A DNA stretch of 11,080 nt from Bacillota bacterium (GCA_023411225.1 JAEYPA010000174.1:1-11080); one strand, 5' to 3'; shown: positions 1 to 4,964, counted from the first letter of the stretch. Notes: a model not told the origin generated them from the sequence alone. Made by a program: numbers and translations.

Positions 1-719
1 GCCCCAATGGACATAATTGCTTTAGCCAGATTGGCATCCAGTTTGTCAAATACAGGCTCTCCAATGCCCGTTGGCATACCATTCACCACACATTCAATAA
101 GACCACCGGTAGAGTCTAGCTGCTTAATCTGTTCCTCCAAAAAGTCAACTGCTTTCTTAGCGGCATCGGCATCGGGCATAACTACATGATTCTTTAGAAT
201 CTCTTCTGCATTAAAGTTCTTATAGTCAATCATAATAGGACCAATGGCTTTGGTGTAAGTTAAAATATGAATGCCAAGTTGCTTTAGAATTTCACAGGCA
301 ATGGCACCGCCAGCAACACGTCCAATGGTTTCTCTGCCAGAGGATCGGCCTCCACCACGATAATCTCTAAAGCCATATTTCTCATCAAAGGTAAAGTCAG
401 CATGACCGGGACGATAAGCTTCTGCAATCTCGCTATAATCTCCAGAATGCTCATCTTCATTGTGAACTAACATGGAGATAGAGGTACCGGTAGTTTTTCC
501 TTCATATAAACCTGAGAGAATCTGGACAGTGTCAGACTCCATCCTTTGGGTGGATAATCGACTAGTACCCGGCTTTCTGCGATTTAGATAGCTTTGTATC
601 ATATTTTCGTTTATTGATAATCCTGCAGGACAGCCATCTACCACAACGCCTATAGCCTTGCCATGGGACTCCCCCCAAGTGGTAATAACAAATTGTTTTC
701 CAAAACTAGAACCAGACAT
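1..719 (-). CDS. aroC: Chorismate synthase, C-terminal third outside window
   Basis: This enzyme makes chorismate from 5-enolpyruvylshikimate-3-phosphate, the last step of the shikimate pathway, using reduced FMN; it is a cytoplasmic homotetramer. The 239 visible residues open with MSGSSFGKQF and include the family signature WGESHG at 15-20 (H19), a GHAD segment with H106 (the equivalent of the catalytic His106 of the E. coli enzyme), and the conserved RGGGRSSGRE run at 121-130, which belongs to the FMN and phosphate binding region. The frame is open to the window edge with no stop, so roughly the last 120-130 residues of a typical 360-370 residue enzyme lie outside. The ATG at 719 is preceded by GGGAGG (730-725) with 5 nt spacing. 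A near-consensus promoter lies 30 nt further upstream. It is divergent from the small gene at 828. Identification is very secure. Confidence 0.97.
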   Translation of the reverse strand, partial: MSGSSFGKQFVITTWGESHGKAIGVVVDGCPAGLSINENMIQSYLNRRKPGTSRLSTQRMESDTVQILSGLYEGKTTGTSISMLVHNEDEHSGDYSEIAEAYRPGHADFTFDEKYGFRDYRGGGRSSGRETIGRVAGGAIACEILKQLGIHILTYTKAIGPIMIDYKNFNAEEILKNHVVMPDADAAKKAVDFLEEQIKQLDSTGGLIECVVNGMPTGIGEPVFDKLDANLAKAIMSIG

Positions 720-748
720 AACATCCTCCCTTGATTTCATTTTTATCC

Positions 749-777
749 ATTATAACTGAATTGGTGTATAGGTGCAA
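749..777 (-). promoter_or_regulatory. Sigma-A promoter of aroC
   Basis: Read on the minus strand: TTGCAC (777-772), a 17-nt spacer, then TATAAT (754-749). The -10 is perfect and the -35 is 5/6 or close. It lies about 30 nt upstream of the aroC start codon. Confidence 0.8.
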
Positions 778-781
778 GTAA

Positions 782-812
782 TTGGACCTTTCAACGATAA
801 AGCACATATAAT
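782..812 (+). promoter_or_regulatory. Possible promoter of the small gene at 828
   Basis: A perfect TATAAT sits at 807-812, with TTGGAC at 782-787 and a longer than usual 19-nt spacer. Transcription would start near 819. That leaves only about 9 nt before the ATG at 828, so it argues for one of the downstream start codons (855 or 876). It is arranged back to back with the aroC promoter, the two -35 elements being about 5 nt apart. Confidence 0.4.
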
Positions 813-827
813 ATTACATATAAACCA

Positions 828-1043
828 ATGATGCACAAGAAAGGATGGAATACTTTGTCTAGAGAGGATTATGAAATGATAAAGCGAATGAATGAGTTAC
901 AAAAAAGAAGTAATCAGAGAAGATATGGGGAGAATGATGAGTTAATTATAGAAGAAAATACTATATATGAGATTGATTTAGAATGTTATGAGTGCATGTT
1001 GAGGGAGAAAAGCAAATATATAAGTAATGGTCAGAAAAAATAG
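828..1043 (+). CDS. Small charged hypothetical protein with a CxxC pair
   Basis: I do not recognise this 71-residue protein. It is strongly charged: a Lys/Arg-rich first half (KRMNELQKRSNQRR around 19-32) likely to be helical, then an acidic stretch (ENDELIIEENTIYEIDLE, 35-52), then CYEC at 53-56, which could bind a metal or form a disulfide. No signal peptide or membrane segment is visible, so it is probably cytoplasmic. The start is uncertain. The ATG at 828 has no ribosome binding site. An in-frame TTG at 855 follows AAAGGA by about 9 nt, and an in-frame ATG at 876 follows AGAGAGG (861-867) by 8 nt, which would give 55 residues. The frame ends just before a strong bidirectional terminator. 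Coding potential is supported by composition and by that tidy 3' end, not by recognised homology. Confidence 0.6.
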   Translation: MMHKKGWNTLSREDYEMIKRMNELQKRSNQRRYGENDELIIEENTIYEIDLECYECMLREKSKYISNGQKK

Positions 1044-1061
1044 AAACTTGTATCATATATG

Positions 1062-1101
1062 AAAACAAAGGCTTCCCCAACGAATGGGAAGCCTTTGTTT
1101 T
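1062..1101. terminator. Bidirectional rho-independent terminator
   Basis: A perfect 16-bp inverted repeat (AAAACAAAGGCTTCCC at 1062-1077, its complement at 1086-1101) with an 8-nt loop. The A-rich outer arms give a T-run on either strand. It lies between the convergent ends of the small plus-strand gene (1043) and the first Cys-rich gene (1122), so it can serve both. Confidence 0.9.
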
Positions 1102-1121
1102 ACTATCATGCTTATGGTATC

Positions 1122-1358
1122 TTAGCAGCCACAACCGCCGAAGCCGAATCCACTACCATTACCACAGCAGCAGAGCAGAATGATAATCCAAATACAGCTA
1201 CCGAAGCCGCCTTCAGAACCACATCCGCCGCCGAATCCATTGCCATTACCGCCGCAGCAGCAAAGAAGTAGGATAATCCATATCCAATTGCATCCACCTT
1301 CAGAACCACATCCGGAATTGCCTCCGCATCCACAGTTTGCTGTTGTTAATTCGCTCAT
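1122..1358 (-). CDS. Cys/Gly-rich mini-protein with two hydrophobic CCC modules (HCB-like)
   Basis: This 78-residue protein has 14 Cys and about 25 Gly. It is built from two tandem copies of one module: CGSEGG-type linker, hydrophobic core, CCC, then a Gly/Asn/Phe-rich tail (cores NWIWIILLLCCC at 24-35 and CIWIIILLCCC at 55-65). Databases often name such clostridial proteins 'chorion class high-cysteine HCB protein', which reflects composition rather than a known role. Each core of about 9 hydrophobic residues is too short for an ordinary transmembrane helix; beta-type packing, membrane association or disulfide-linked assembly are possible. I chose the ATG at 1358, which has GGAGG (1371-1367) at 8 nt; a TTG at 1373 would overlap that site, and the chosen start gives MSEL, matching MSDL in the paralogue at 1564. 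Function is unknown; a spore-coat or other structural role is inference. Confidence 0.82.
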   Translation of the reverse strand: MSELTTANCGCGGNSGCGSEGGCNWIWIILLLCCCGGNGNGFGGGCGSEGGFGSCIWIIILLCCCGNGSGFGFGGCGC

Positions 1359-1366
1359 TACAAGAT

Positions 1367-1371
1367 CCTCC
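1367..1371 (-). promoter_or_regulatory. Ribosome binding site fixing the start at 1358
   Basis: GGAGG on the minus strand, 8 nt before the ATG at 1358. It overlaps the alternative TTG start at 1373-1371, which rules that start out. Confidence 0.85.
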
Positions 1372-1388
1372 AAATTAGGTTTACATCA

Positions 1389-1417
1389 TATCATATGCAG
1401 AGGGCTTGTTTTAAGTG
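1389..1417 (-). promoter_or_regulatory. Possible sigma-K-like promoter of the first Cys-rich gene
   Basis: Read on the minus strand: CACT (1417-1414), a 16-nt gap, then CATATGATA (1397-1389). The Bacillus sigma-K pattern is mACm, 16 nt, CATAnnnTA. The -10 part matches fully and the -35 part matches 3 of 4. No convincing sigma-A promoter is seen in the 190 nt upstream. The -35 element is short, so a chance match is possible. Confidence 0.35.
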
Positions 1418-1502
1418 CTAAAAAGATTATTGTTTATGGTGGAATGTCATAAGTATGAAGATTAGAGGAGGTATCCTAATAGAGTTTCTTATCATATAAA
1501 AG

Positions 1503-1538
1503 CAAGGGACTGCCTCTTAGTGAAGAAGCAATCCCTTG
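1503..1538 (-). terminator. Terminator of the second Cys-rich gene
   Basis: Inverted repeat CAAGGGACTGC (1503-1513) and GCAATCCCTTG (1528-1538), 11 bp with one mismatch and a 14-nt loop. On the minus strand it is followed by CTTTTAT. It lies about 25 nt past the stop codon of the gene at 1564, so the two Cys-rich genes probably have separate transcripts. Confidence 0.75.
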
Positions 1539-1563
1539 TTATGCTTTCGTATTTGACTAGGAG

Positions 1564-1773
1564 CTAGAAACCATTACCGCAACAGCAAAGTAGGATAATA
1601 ATCCAAATCCAGCTACAAGATCCACCTTCAGAGCCACATCCGCCAAAGCCAAAGCCTCCACTGCCATTACCACAGCAGCAGCTTAAAAGAAGGAGAATAA
1701 TGATTAAACTACAACATCCATTTCCTTCACTGCCGCAACTATTTCCACAAGAAGCAGTTGATAAATCGCTCAT
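1564..1773 (-). CDS. Cys/Gly-rich mini-protein, paralogue of the gene at 1122
   Basis: This 69-residue protein has 12 Cys and is clearly related to the protein at 1122. It has the same N-terminus (MSDLSTASC against MSELTTANC), the same CGSEG linkers, and two hydrophobic-CCC modules (CCSLIIILLLLSCCC at 20-34; CSWIWIIILLCCCGNG at 53-68). It stops right after the second CCCGNGF and lacks the GFGGCGC tail of its neighbour. The ATG at 1773 is preceded by AGGAGG (1786-1781) with 7 nt spacing. A sigma-E-like sequence lies upstream and a hairpin downstream. It follows the sortase gene by 87 nt on the same strand with no terminator between, so read-through from the sortase is also possible. No sortase sorting signal or signal peptide is present. 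Function unknown; the pair most likely arose by tandem duplication. Confidence 0.82.
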   Translation of the reverse strand: MSDLSTASCGNSCGSEGNGCCSLIIILLLLSCCCGNGSGGFGFGGCGSEGGSCSWIWIIILLCCCGNGF

Positions 1774-1803
1774 TTATGTTCCTCCTAAAATCATCTACAG
1801 TGT

Positions 1804-1831
1804 ATTGTATGATGCTAGGCTTGGACAATAT
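1804..1831 (-). promoter_or_regulatory. Possible sigma-E-like promoter of the second Cys-rich gene
   Basis: Read on the minus strand: ATA (1831-1829), 17 nt, then CATACAAT (1811-1804). This matches the sporulation mother-cell sigma-E pattern ATA, 16-18 nt, CATACAnT in full. It lies about 31 nt upstream of the start codon at 1773. A TATAAT also occurs at 1834-1829 but without a recognisable -35. Confidence 0.5.
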
Positions 1832-1860
1832 TATACAAATAGAAGATGTTTAGGAAGTTT

Positions 1861-2769
1861 TTAATTCTTTTTTCTAGCGACGATAACAAAGCGTTTTGTT
1901 GTATTCAAATCATATCCCGAGCAGGTAGATAGCGTAATTAATTCGTCTCCCCACTCCGCCTTGATTCCGGTGTCATAAAGTGAAAGAATTGTAATGCCAG
2001 CAAGGTATTTGTTAAACTCCTCTTTACCAGTGATATTGTAGTAGTTATAATACTGAAAGTTTGGACTATTTTCTGTTACCTCAACATCAAAAGGAAATGC
2101 AGACATAATTTCATAAGTTCCATATTCGTATAAAGTGTCAAAGTGTATGACAGGATGTGCCAGATAGTAGGCCTCATCTTTATAATTGTTAACATCATGA
2201 AACATAGTACCTACTTTCATGTTATGTCCATATATAATAAGATTGGAAGAGGCCTTTTCTTCAAAGAAATTGCTTCGGCCGTCAATAAAGATGCATCCGG
2301 AAAGGGAATTACCATTACCATTAAAATCTGTGTTAAGGTATGTTTGGTTATCATCCTTTCGATACATAACTGGATAGTTTATATTAGTATTTTCAATGGT
2401 GATCCATCCAGCCAAATCTTTACTTTCTTGATAAAGCTCCTTATAAGGGGAGAGTATACCATAAGGTTCTCCACTTTCTTTTTTTGTTTCGCCTGGCTTA
2501 TGTGTGGAACTAGATGGGAGTACTGGGGTGGCAGGGGATAGGTTGTCAGAACCAGGTGTTTTGGGGGACAACATATTATCGGTTATTTTATAGGAACTAT
2601 CTATTTCGTCTGTCAGCCTATCCACAATTTTTTCAGCTTTATAATTATTATAATAATAGTCTATTAATTTATAAGCACTAAAAATAAATATACTTATTAA
2701 TACGGCATATAATGCAATGAAGTATTTAGGCAGAGGAGGTTTATTTGATTTATTATCTTTATATGACAT
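1861..2769 (-). CDS. srtB: Class B sortase
   Basis: This membrane-anchored transpeptidase joins surface proteins carrying a C-terminal sorting signal to the cell wall. The 302-residue protein has a short cytoplasmic N-terminus, one membrane segment (about 15-37, with FIALYAVLISIFIFSAY), a Ser/Pro/Thr-rich stalk (about 65-100), and a catalytic domain (about 105-300). The catalytic residues are visible: H182 in IIYGHNM, C283 in TLSTCSGY, and the arginine most likely R293 in TTKRFVIVAR. The HN and TLSTC contexts and overall layout fit class B. The ATG at 2769 follows AAAGGA at about 9-10 nt. No LPXTG/NPXTG-type substrate gene lies in the window, so its cargo is unknown. The stalk contains SPKTP at 68-72, close to the (S/N)PxTG signal of Clostridioides difficile SrtB, though not in a C-terminal setting. 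Confidence 0.94.
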   Translation of the reverse strand: MSYKDNKSNKPPLPKYFIALYAVLISIFIFSAYKLIDYYYNNYKAEKIVDRLTDEIDSSYKITDNMLSPKTPGSDNLSPATPVLPSSSTHKPGETKKESGEPYGILSPYKELYQESKDLAGWITIENTNINYPVMYRKDDNQTYLNTDFNGNGNSLSGCIFIDGRSNFFEEKASSNLIIYGHNMKVGTMFHDVNNYKDEAYYLAHPVIHFDTLYEYGTYEIMSAFPFDVEVTENSPNFQYYNYYNITGKEEFNKYLAGITILSLYDTGIKAEWGDELITLSTCSGYDLNTTKRFVIVARKKN

Positions 2770-2802
2770 AGTCTATCATCCTTTATTATCTTTGTTATGC
2801 TG

Positions 2803-2832
2803 ATTATATCAAAGGATACTTAAAAAGTCTAA
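2803..2832 (-). promoter_or_regulatory. Sigma-A promoter of the sortase gene
   Basis: Minus strand: TTAGAC (2832-2827), 18-nt spacer, TATAAT (2808-2803), about 34 nt before the sortase start codon. Confidence 0.65.
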
Positions 2833-2853
2833 CTAAGATAAATACTGGAATAA

Positions 2854-2881
2854 TTGACATTTTTACGCAGTGTGATATACT
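2854..2881 (+). promoter_or_regulatory. Strong promoter of the rubrerythrin operon
   Basis: TTGACA (2854-2859, perfect), 16-nt spacer, TATACT (2876-2881), with a TG at 2873-2874 that makes an extended -10. Divergent from the sortase promoter, with about 21 nt between the two -35 boxes. Confidence 0.85.
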
Positions 2882-2886
2882 AAATA

Positions 2887-2901
2887 TACGATTATATCGT
2901 A
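2887..2901 (+). promoter_or_regulatory. Palindromic candidate operator at the rubrerythrin transcription start
   Basis: TACGATTATATCGTA is a perfect inverted repeat (6-3-6) beginning 5 nt after the -10 box, so it covers the expected transcription start. Repressors often bind there. It does not match the PerR box (TTATAATNATTATAA) beyond a few positions, and it is not a Rex site. The regulator is unknown. Confidence 0.5.
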
Positions 2902-2929
2902 ATACTTATAGAGAAAAGGAGGTTAAGTA

Positions 2930-3466
2930 ATGGATCAACTTAAAGGAACAAAGACAGAAGCAAACTTATGGGAAGCCTTTGCCGGTGAGTCTAAAGCAAG
3001 AAATAAGTATACCTATTATGCATCCAAGGCAAAAAAAGAAGGGTATGTTCAAATAGCAGCCTTATTTGAAGAAACTGCCAATAATGAAAAAGAGCATGCC
3101 AAGATCTGGTACAAATTACTAGGAGGGATTGGCGACACAGCTGCTAATCTTCTGGATGCCGCAGAAGGCGAATACTATGAATGGACCGATATGTACATTA
3201 AATTTGCACAAGAAGCTAGAGAAGAAGGATTTGACAAAATCGCTAATCTTTTCGAGGGTGTAGCAAAGATTGAAAAAGAACATGAGGAAAGATACCGTAA
3301 GCTGTTAGCAAATGTTGAAGGCGGATTGGTATTTTCAAAGGATGGTGACACTATCTGGCAATGTGCTAATTGTGGACATATTGTGGTTGGAAAGACTGCT
3401 CCAGAGTTTTGTCCAGTTTGTGCGCATCCAAAGTCATATTTCCAGATAAAAGCAGAAAATTACTAA
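2930..3466 (+). CDS. rbr: Rubrerythrin (peroxide reductase)
   Basis: This cytoplasmic non-haem iron protein reduces hydrogen peroxide to water in anaerobes, taking electrons from rubredoxin. The 178 residues hold a four-helix diiron domain (about 1-130) with the expected carboxylate and histidine ligands: E20, E53 and H56 (ENEKEH-type ExxH), E81 and E84 in GEYYEW, E115 and H118 in the second ExxH. A C-terminal rubredoxin domain follows, with C145/C148 (CANC) and C161/C164 (CPVC). Domain order and length are those of classical rubrerythrin. The ATG at 2930 follows AAGGAGG (2916-2922) at 7 nt. It is the first gene after a strong promoter and is followed on the same strand by superoxide reductase and rubredoxin genes, which together form a coherent oxygen-defence set. 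The residue assignment of ligands is by motif alignment from memory. Confidence 0.97.
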   Translation: MDQLKGTKTEANLWEAFAGESKARNKYTYYASKAKKEGYVQIAALFEETANNEKEHAKIWYKLLGGIGDTAANLLDAAEGEYYEWTDMYIKFAQEAREEGFDKIANLFEGVAKIEKEHEERYRKLLANVEGGLVFSKDGDTIWQCANCGHIVVGKTAPEFCPVCAHPKSYFQIKAENY

Positions 3467-3588
3467 GTATAATCTAATTAGTCAAAACTATTTCTACATA
3501 AGTATTCAATTACATAGGATAGCTCGATACGAAAGATAACAGGTAAATAGCAATATACAACCAGAAACATTTAAATAAGTAAATCGTT

Positions 3589-3595
3589 AAAGGAG
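3589..3595 (+). promoter_or_regulatory. Ribosome binding site of the desulfoferrodoxin gene
   Basis: AAAGGAG lies 10 nt before the ATG at 3606 and only 4 nt before the in-frame GTG at 3600. The spacing and the usual MKEQRF beginning of this family favour 3606. Confidence 0.7.
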
Positions 3596-3605
3596 TACGG
3601 TGAGT

Positions 3606-3986
3606 ATGAAAGAACAGAGATTTTTAATTTGTAAGCATTGTGGCAATATTGTAGCCGTTGTTGAAGATGCTGGTGTTAGTGTTATTTGTTGTGGAGAAGC
3701 TATGCAGGATATTATTCCGAACACTGTAGAAGCGGCAACAGAAAAACATCTTCCAGTAGTAAAAGTTGACGGATGTATGATTACTGTTAATGTAGGAGAG
3801 GTTCCTCATCCTATGGTTCCAGAACACTATATTCAATGGATCTTTCTAAAGACAGAAAAAGGTGGTCAGAGAAAGCTTCTTACACCTGGCACTGATCCTA
3901 AAGCAGAATTTTGCTTAGTAGATGACAAGATTCTTGAAGTATATGCTTATTGTAATCTCCACGGATTGTGGAAAATTACTATGTAG
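3606..3986 (+). CDS. dfx: Desulfoferrodoxin (superoxide reductase)
   Basis: This enzyme reduces superoxide to hydrogen peroxide without releasing oxygen. The 126-residue protein has both iron centres of the two-domain type. An N-terminal desulforedoxin domain has C9 and C12 (CKHC) plus the adjacent C28 and C29 (CCGEAM). The C-terminal neelaredoxin domain carries the catalytic His4-Cys centre: H48 in EKHLPV, H68 and H74 (VPHPMVPEHYIQW), and C116 and H119 in YCNLHGLW. The E46-K47 pair next to H48 is the conserved active-site loop. A GTG at 3600 could add two residues. It lies 139 nt after rubrerythrin with no hairpin in the gap, and 13 nt before a rubredoxin gene, so the three are probably co-transcribed, although a second promoter in the gap cannot be excluded. 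Its peroxide product is the substrate of rubrerythrin. Confidence 0.97.
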   Translation: MKEQRFLICKHCGNIVAVVEDAGVSVICCGEAMQDIIPNTVEAATEKHLPVVKVDGCMITVNVGEVPHPMVPEHYIQWIFLKTEKGGQRKLLTPGTDPKAEFCLVDDKILEVYAYCNLHGLWKITM

Positions 3987-3999
3987 AAAGGAGAATATT

Positions 4000-4134
4000 A
4001 TGGCAGATCAAGTTCAATATGTTTGTTCCGTTTGTGGATATATATATGAGGGAGACATTCCTTTTGAAGAATTAGGCGATGATTATGAATGCCCATTATG
4101 TGGTGCTCCAAAATCAGCTTTTGAAGTTCAGTAA
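4000..4134 (+). CDS. Short rubredoxin-like electron carrier
   Basis: This 44-residue iron protein probably carries single electrons to the superoxide reductase and rubrerythrin encoded just upstream. The four iron ligands are C9/C12 in YVCSVCGYIYEG and C31/C34 in YECPLCGAPKSAFE, with the aromatic residues usual for the fold. It is shorter than classical rubredoxin (about 52-54 residues): only 18 residues separate the two CxxC pairs, against 29 in the Clostridium pasteurianum protein, so it lies between free rubredoxins and the rubredoxin tail of rubrerythrin. The start is the ATG at 4000, 13 nt after the desulfoferrodoxin stop, with AAAGGAG (3987-3993) at 6 nt. A longer frame running back into the upstream gene is an overlap artefact. 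A terminator follows directly. Confidence 0.93.
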   Translation: MADQVQYVCSVCGYIYEGDIPFEELGDDYECPLCGAPKSAFEVQ

Positions 4135-4143
4135 TATATGTAA

Positions 4144-4171
4144 AAAGGTGTAGCTTTTAGGCTACACCTTT
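4144..4171 (+). terminator. Terminator of the rbr-dfx-rubredoxin unit
   Basis: Perfect 11-bp stem AAAGGTGTAGC (4144-4154) and GCTACACCTTT (4161-4171) with a 6-nt loop, followed by GTTATTT. It starts 9 nt after the rubredoxin stop codon. Confidence 0.85.
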
Positions 4172-4214
4172 GTTATTTCAGTGAAAATGTAAACAAAAAA
4201 GCATTTAAATAATA

Positions 4215-4243
4215 TTGTTTCTACATGTTTTTTTTGATATGCT
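4215..4243 (+). promoter_or_regulatory. Weak candidate promoter of the zinc-ribbon gene
   Basis: TTGTTT (4215-4220), 17 nt, TATGCT (4238-4243). Several other AT-rich -10-like hexamers (TATTAT, TATAAC) lie just downstream, so the exact promoter is uncertain. Confidence 0.3.
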
Positions 4244-4293
4244 ATTATTATAACATATATATCTAAACTACTTTTTAACGAGGAGGTATAATA

Positions 4294-4950
4294 ATGGCTT
4301 TTTGTACTAAGTGTGGAACACAAGTTGCAGATGAGGTTTATTTCTGTCCTAATTGTGGAGCTCAAATAGGAAATTCTTCCCCTACACAAGATGCTCAGAA
4401 TCAACAATATCAACAAAACCCACAGTATCAACAAAACCCACAGTATCAACAGAATCCCCAGTATCAGCAGTATCAACAGAATGGACAATATCAGCAAGGA
4501 TATTCCAATAATGGTCCGGTCTATATGAATGGAAATCCTAATCAAGGGGGTCCTGGTCAATATTCTCCATTAAGTGATGCACAGGAGAATAAGGCAATGG
4601 GTGTATTAGCTTATTTAGGAATATTAGTTCTCATCCCTATTTTTGCAGCACCTAAGTCCAAGTTCGCTCGTTTCCATGCAAATCAGGGATTGGTTTTACT
4701 AATTGCTGAAGTTGCCTATGGAATTATTCAAGGAATTTTAGTAGCTATTCTGTCAGCTATATTTGCACCAAGTGTTTATGATATTCTTTCTGGTAGTGTC
4801 GGCAGAGGCGCAATCTATGGAATATTAGTGACAATTCTGAGTCTTGTCTGGATATTATTCGCAATACTTGTGATTTTGGGCATTGTAAATGCAGTCAATG
4901 GTCATGAAAAAGAACTTCCTATTATAGGAAAGATGAAAATCCTAAAATAA
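4294..4950 (+). CDS. Zinc-ribbon, Q-rich, DUF4870-like membrane protein
   Basis: This 218-residue protein has three parts. An N-terminal zinc ribbon has C4/C7 (CTKC) and C18/C21 (CPNC). A low-complexity linker (about 30-95) is rich in Gln, Tyr, Asn and Pro, with tandem QYQQNP units around 38-56. A C-terminal membrane region has about three hydrophobic segments (about 103-119, 132-157, 173-200) and the KFARFHANQGLVLL motif at 123-135, which resembles DUF4870/Tic20-like proteins. The N-terminal ribbon is probably cytoplasmic. The ATG at 4294 has AGGAGG (4281-4286) at 7 nt. It seems to be a single-gene unit, with a hairpin upstream (4144-4171) and another downstream. This architecture is common in Firmicutes but no function is established; I assign none. 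Confidence 0.9.
   Translation: MAFCTKCGTQVADEVYFCPNCGAQIGNSSPTQDAQNQQYQQNPQYQQNPQYQQNPQYQQYQQNGQYQQGYSNNGPVYMNGNPNQGGPGQYSPLSDAQENKAMGVLAYLGILVLIPIFAAPKSKFARFHANQGLVLLIAEVAYGIIQGILVAILSAIFAPSVYDILSGSVGRGAIYGILVTILSLVWILFAILVILGIVNAVNGHEKELPIIGKMKILK
4411..4491 (+). repeat. 18-bp tandem repeat coding QYQQNP units
   Basis: CAACAAAACCCACAGTAT occurs at 4411-4428 and exactly again at 4429-4446; a diverged copy is at 4447-4464, a 9-nt half unit at 4465-4473, and a further diverged copy at 4474-4491. It is in frame within the zinc-ribbon gene and is prone to copy-number change by slippage without a frameshift. Confidence 0.9.
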
Positions 4951-4964
4951 TAGTTAGATATAAG

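Larger units (their letters stand above)
1210..1642. repeat. 18-nt direct repeats encoding the CGSEGG linker
   Basis: CCTTCAGAACCACATCCG occurs exactly at 1210-1227 and 1297-1314, and with one mismatch at 1625-1642, all in the same orientation. A more diverged copy lies near 1731. Read on the minus strand they encode the CGSEGG linker in the two Cys-rich genes. Conservation at DNA level across both genes points to recent internal and tandem duplication. Confidence 0.85.

Noticed and set aside
1112..1452. Long open frames overlapping the first Cys-rich gene (an Ala-rich minus frame 1112-1333; plus frames 1059-1271 and 1180-1452)
   Set aside because: The Gly/Cys codon bias of the real gene removes stops from other frames. 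These frames lack sensible ribosome binding sites, have low-complexity products, and the 1059 frame starts inside the terminator hairpin.
1461..1480. SD-like AGAGGAGG and imperfect palindrome (ATTAG...CTAAT) between the Cys-rich genes
   Set aside because: No start codon with an open frame follows at suitable spacing, and the palindrome arms are only 5 bp; nothing supports a gene or operator here.
2143..2541. 132-codon plus-strand frame opposite the sortase gene
   Set aside because: It is antisense to a gene with clear catalytic motifs; no promoter, binding site or recognisable domain.
3467..3605. Possible second promoter or redox operator between rubrerythrin and desulfoferrodoxin
   Set aside because: Only weak AT-rich hexamers and a TCGATACGA with 3-bp arms; no match to the palindrome at 2887 and no acceptable -35/-10 pair.
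4411..4491. CRISPR-like short regular repeats
   Set aside because: The repeats are directly adjacent with no spacers, in frame, and encode a protein low-complexity linker.
4162..4560. 132-codon minus-strand frame opposite the zinc-ribbon gene
   Set aside because: Its Ile/Leu-rich repeats are the complement of the Q/Y/N repeat; it is a shadow of the real coding strand.
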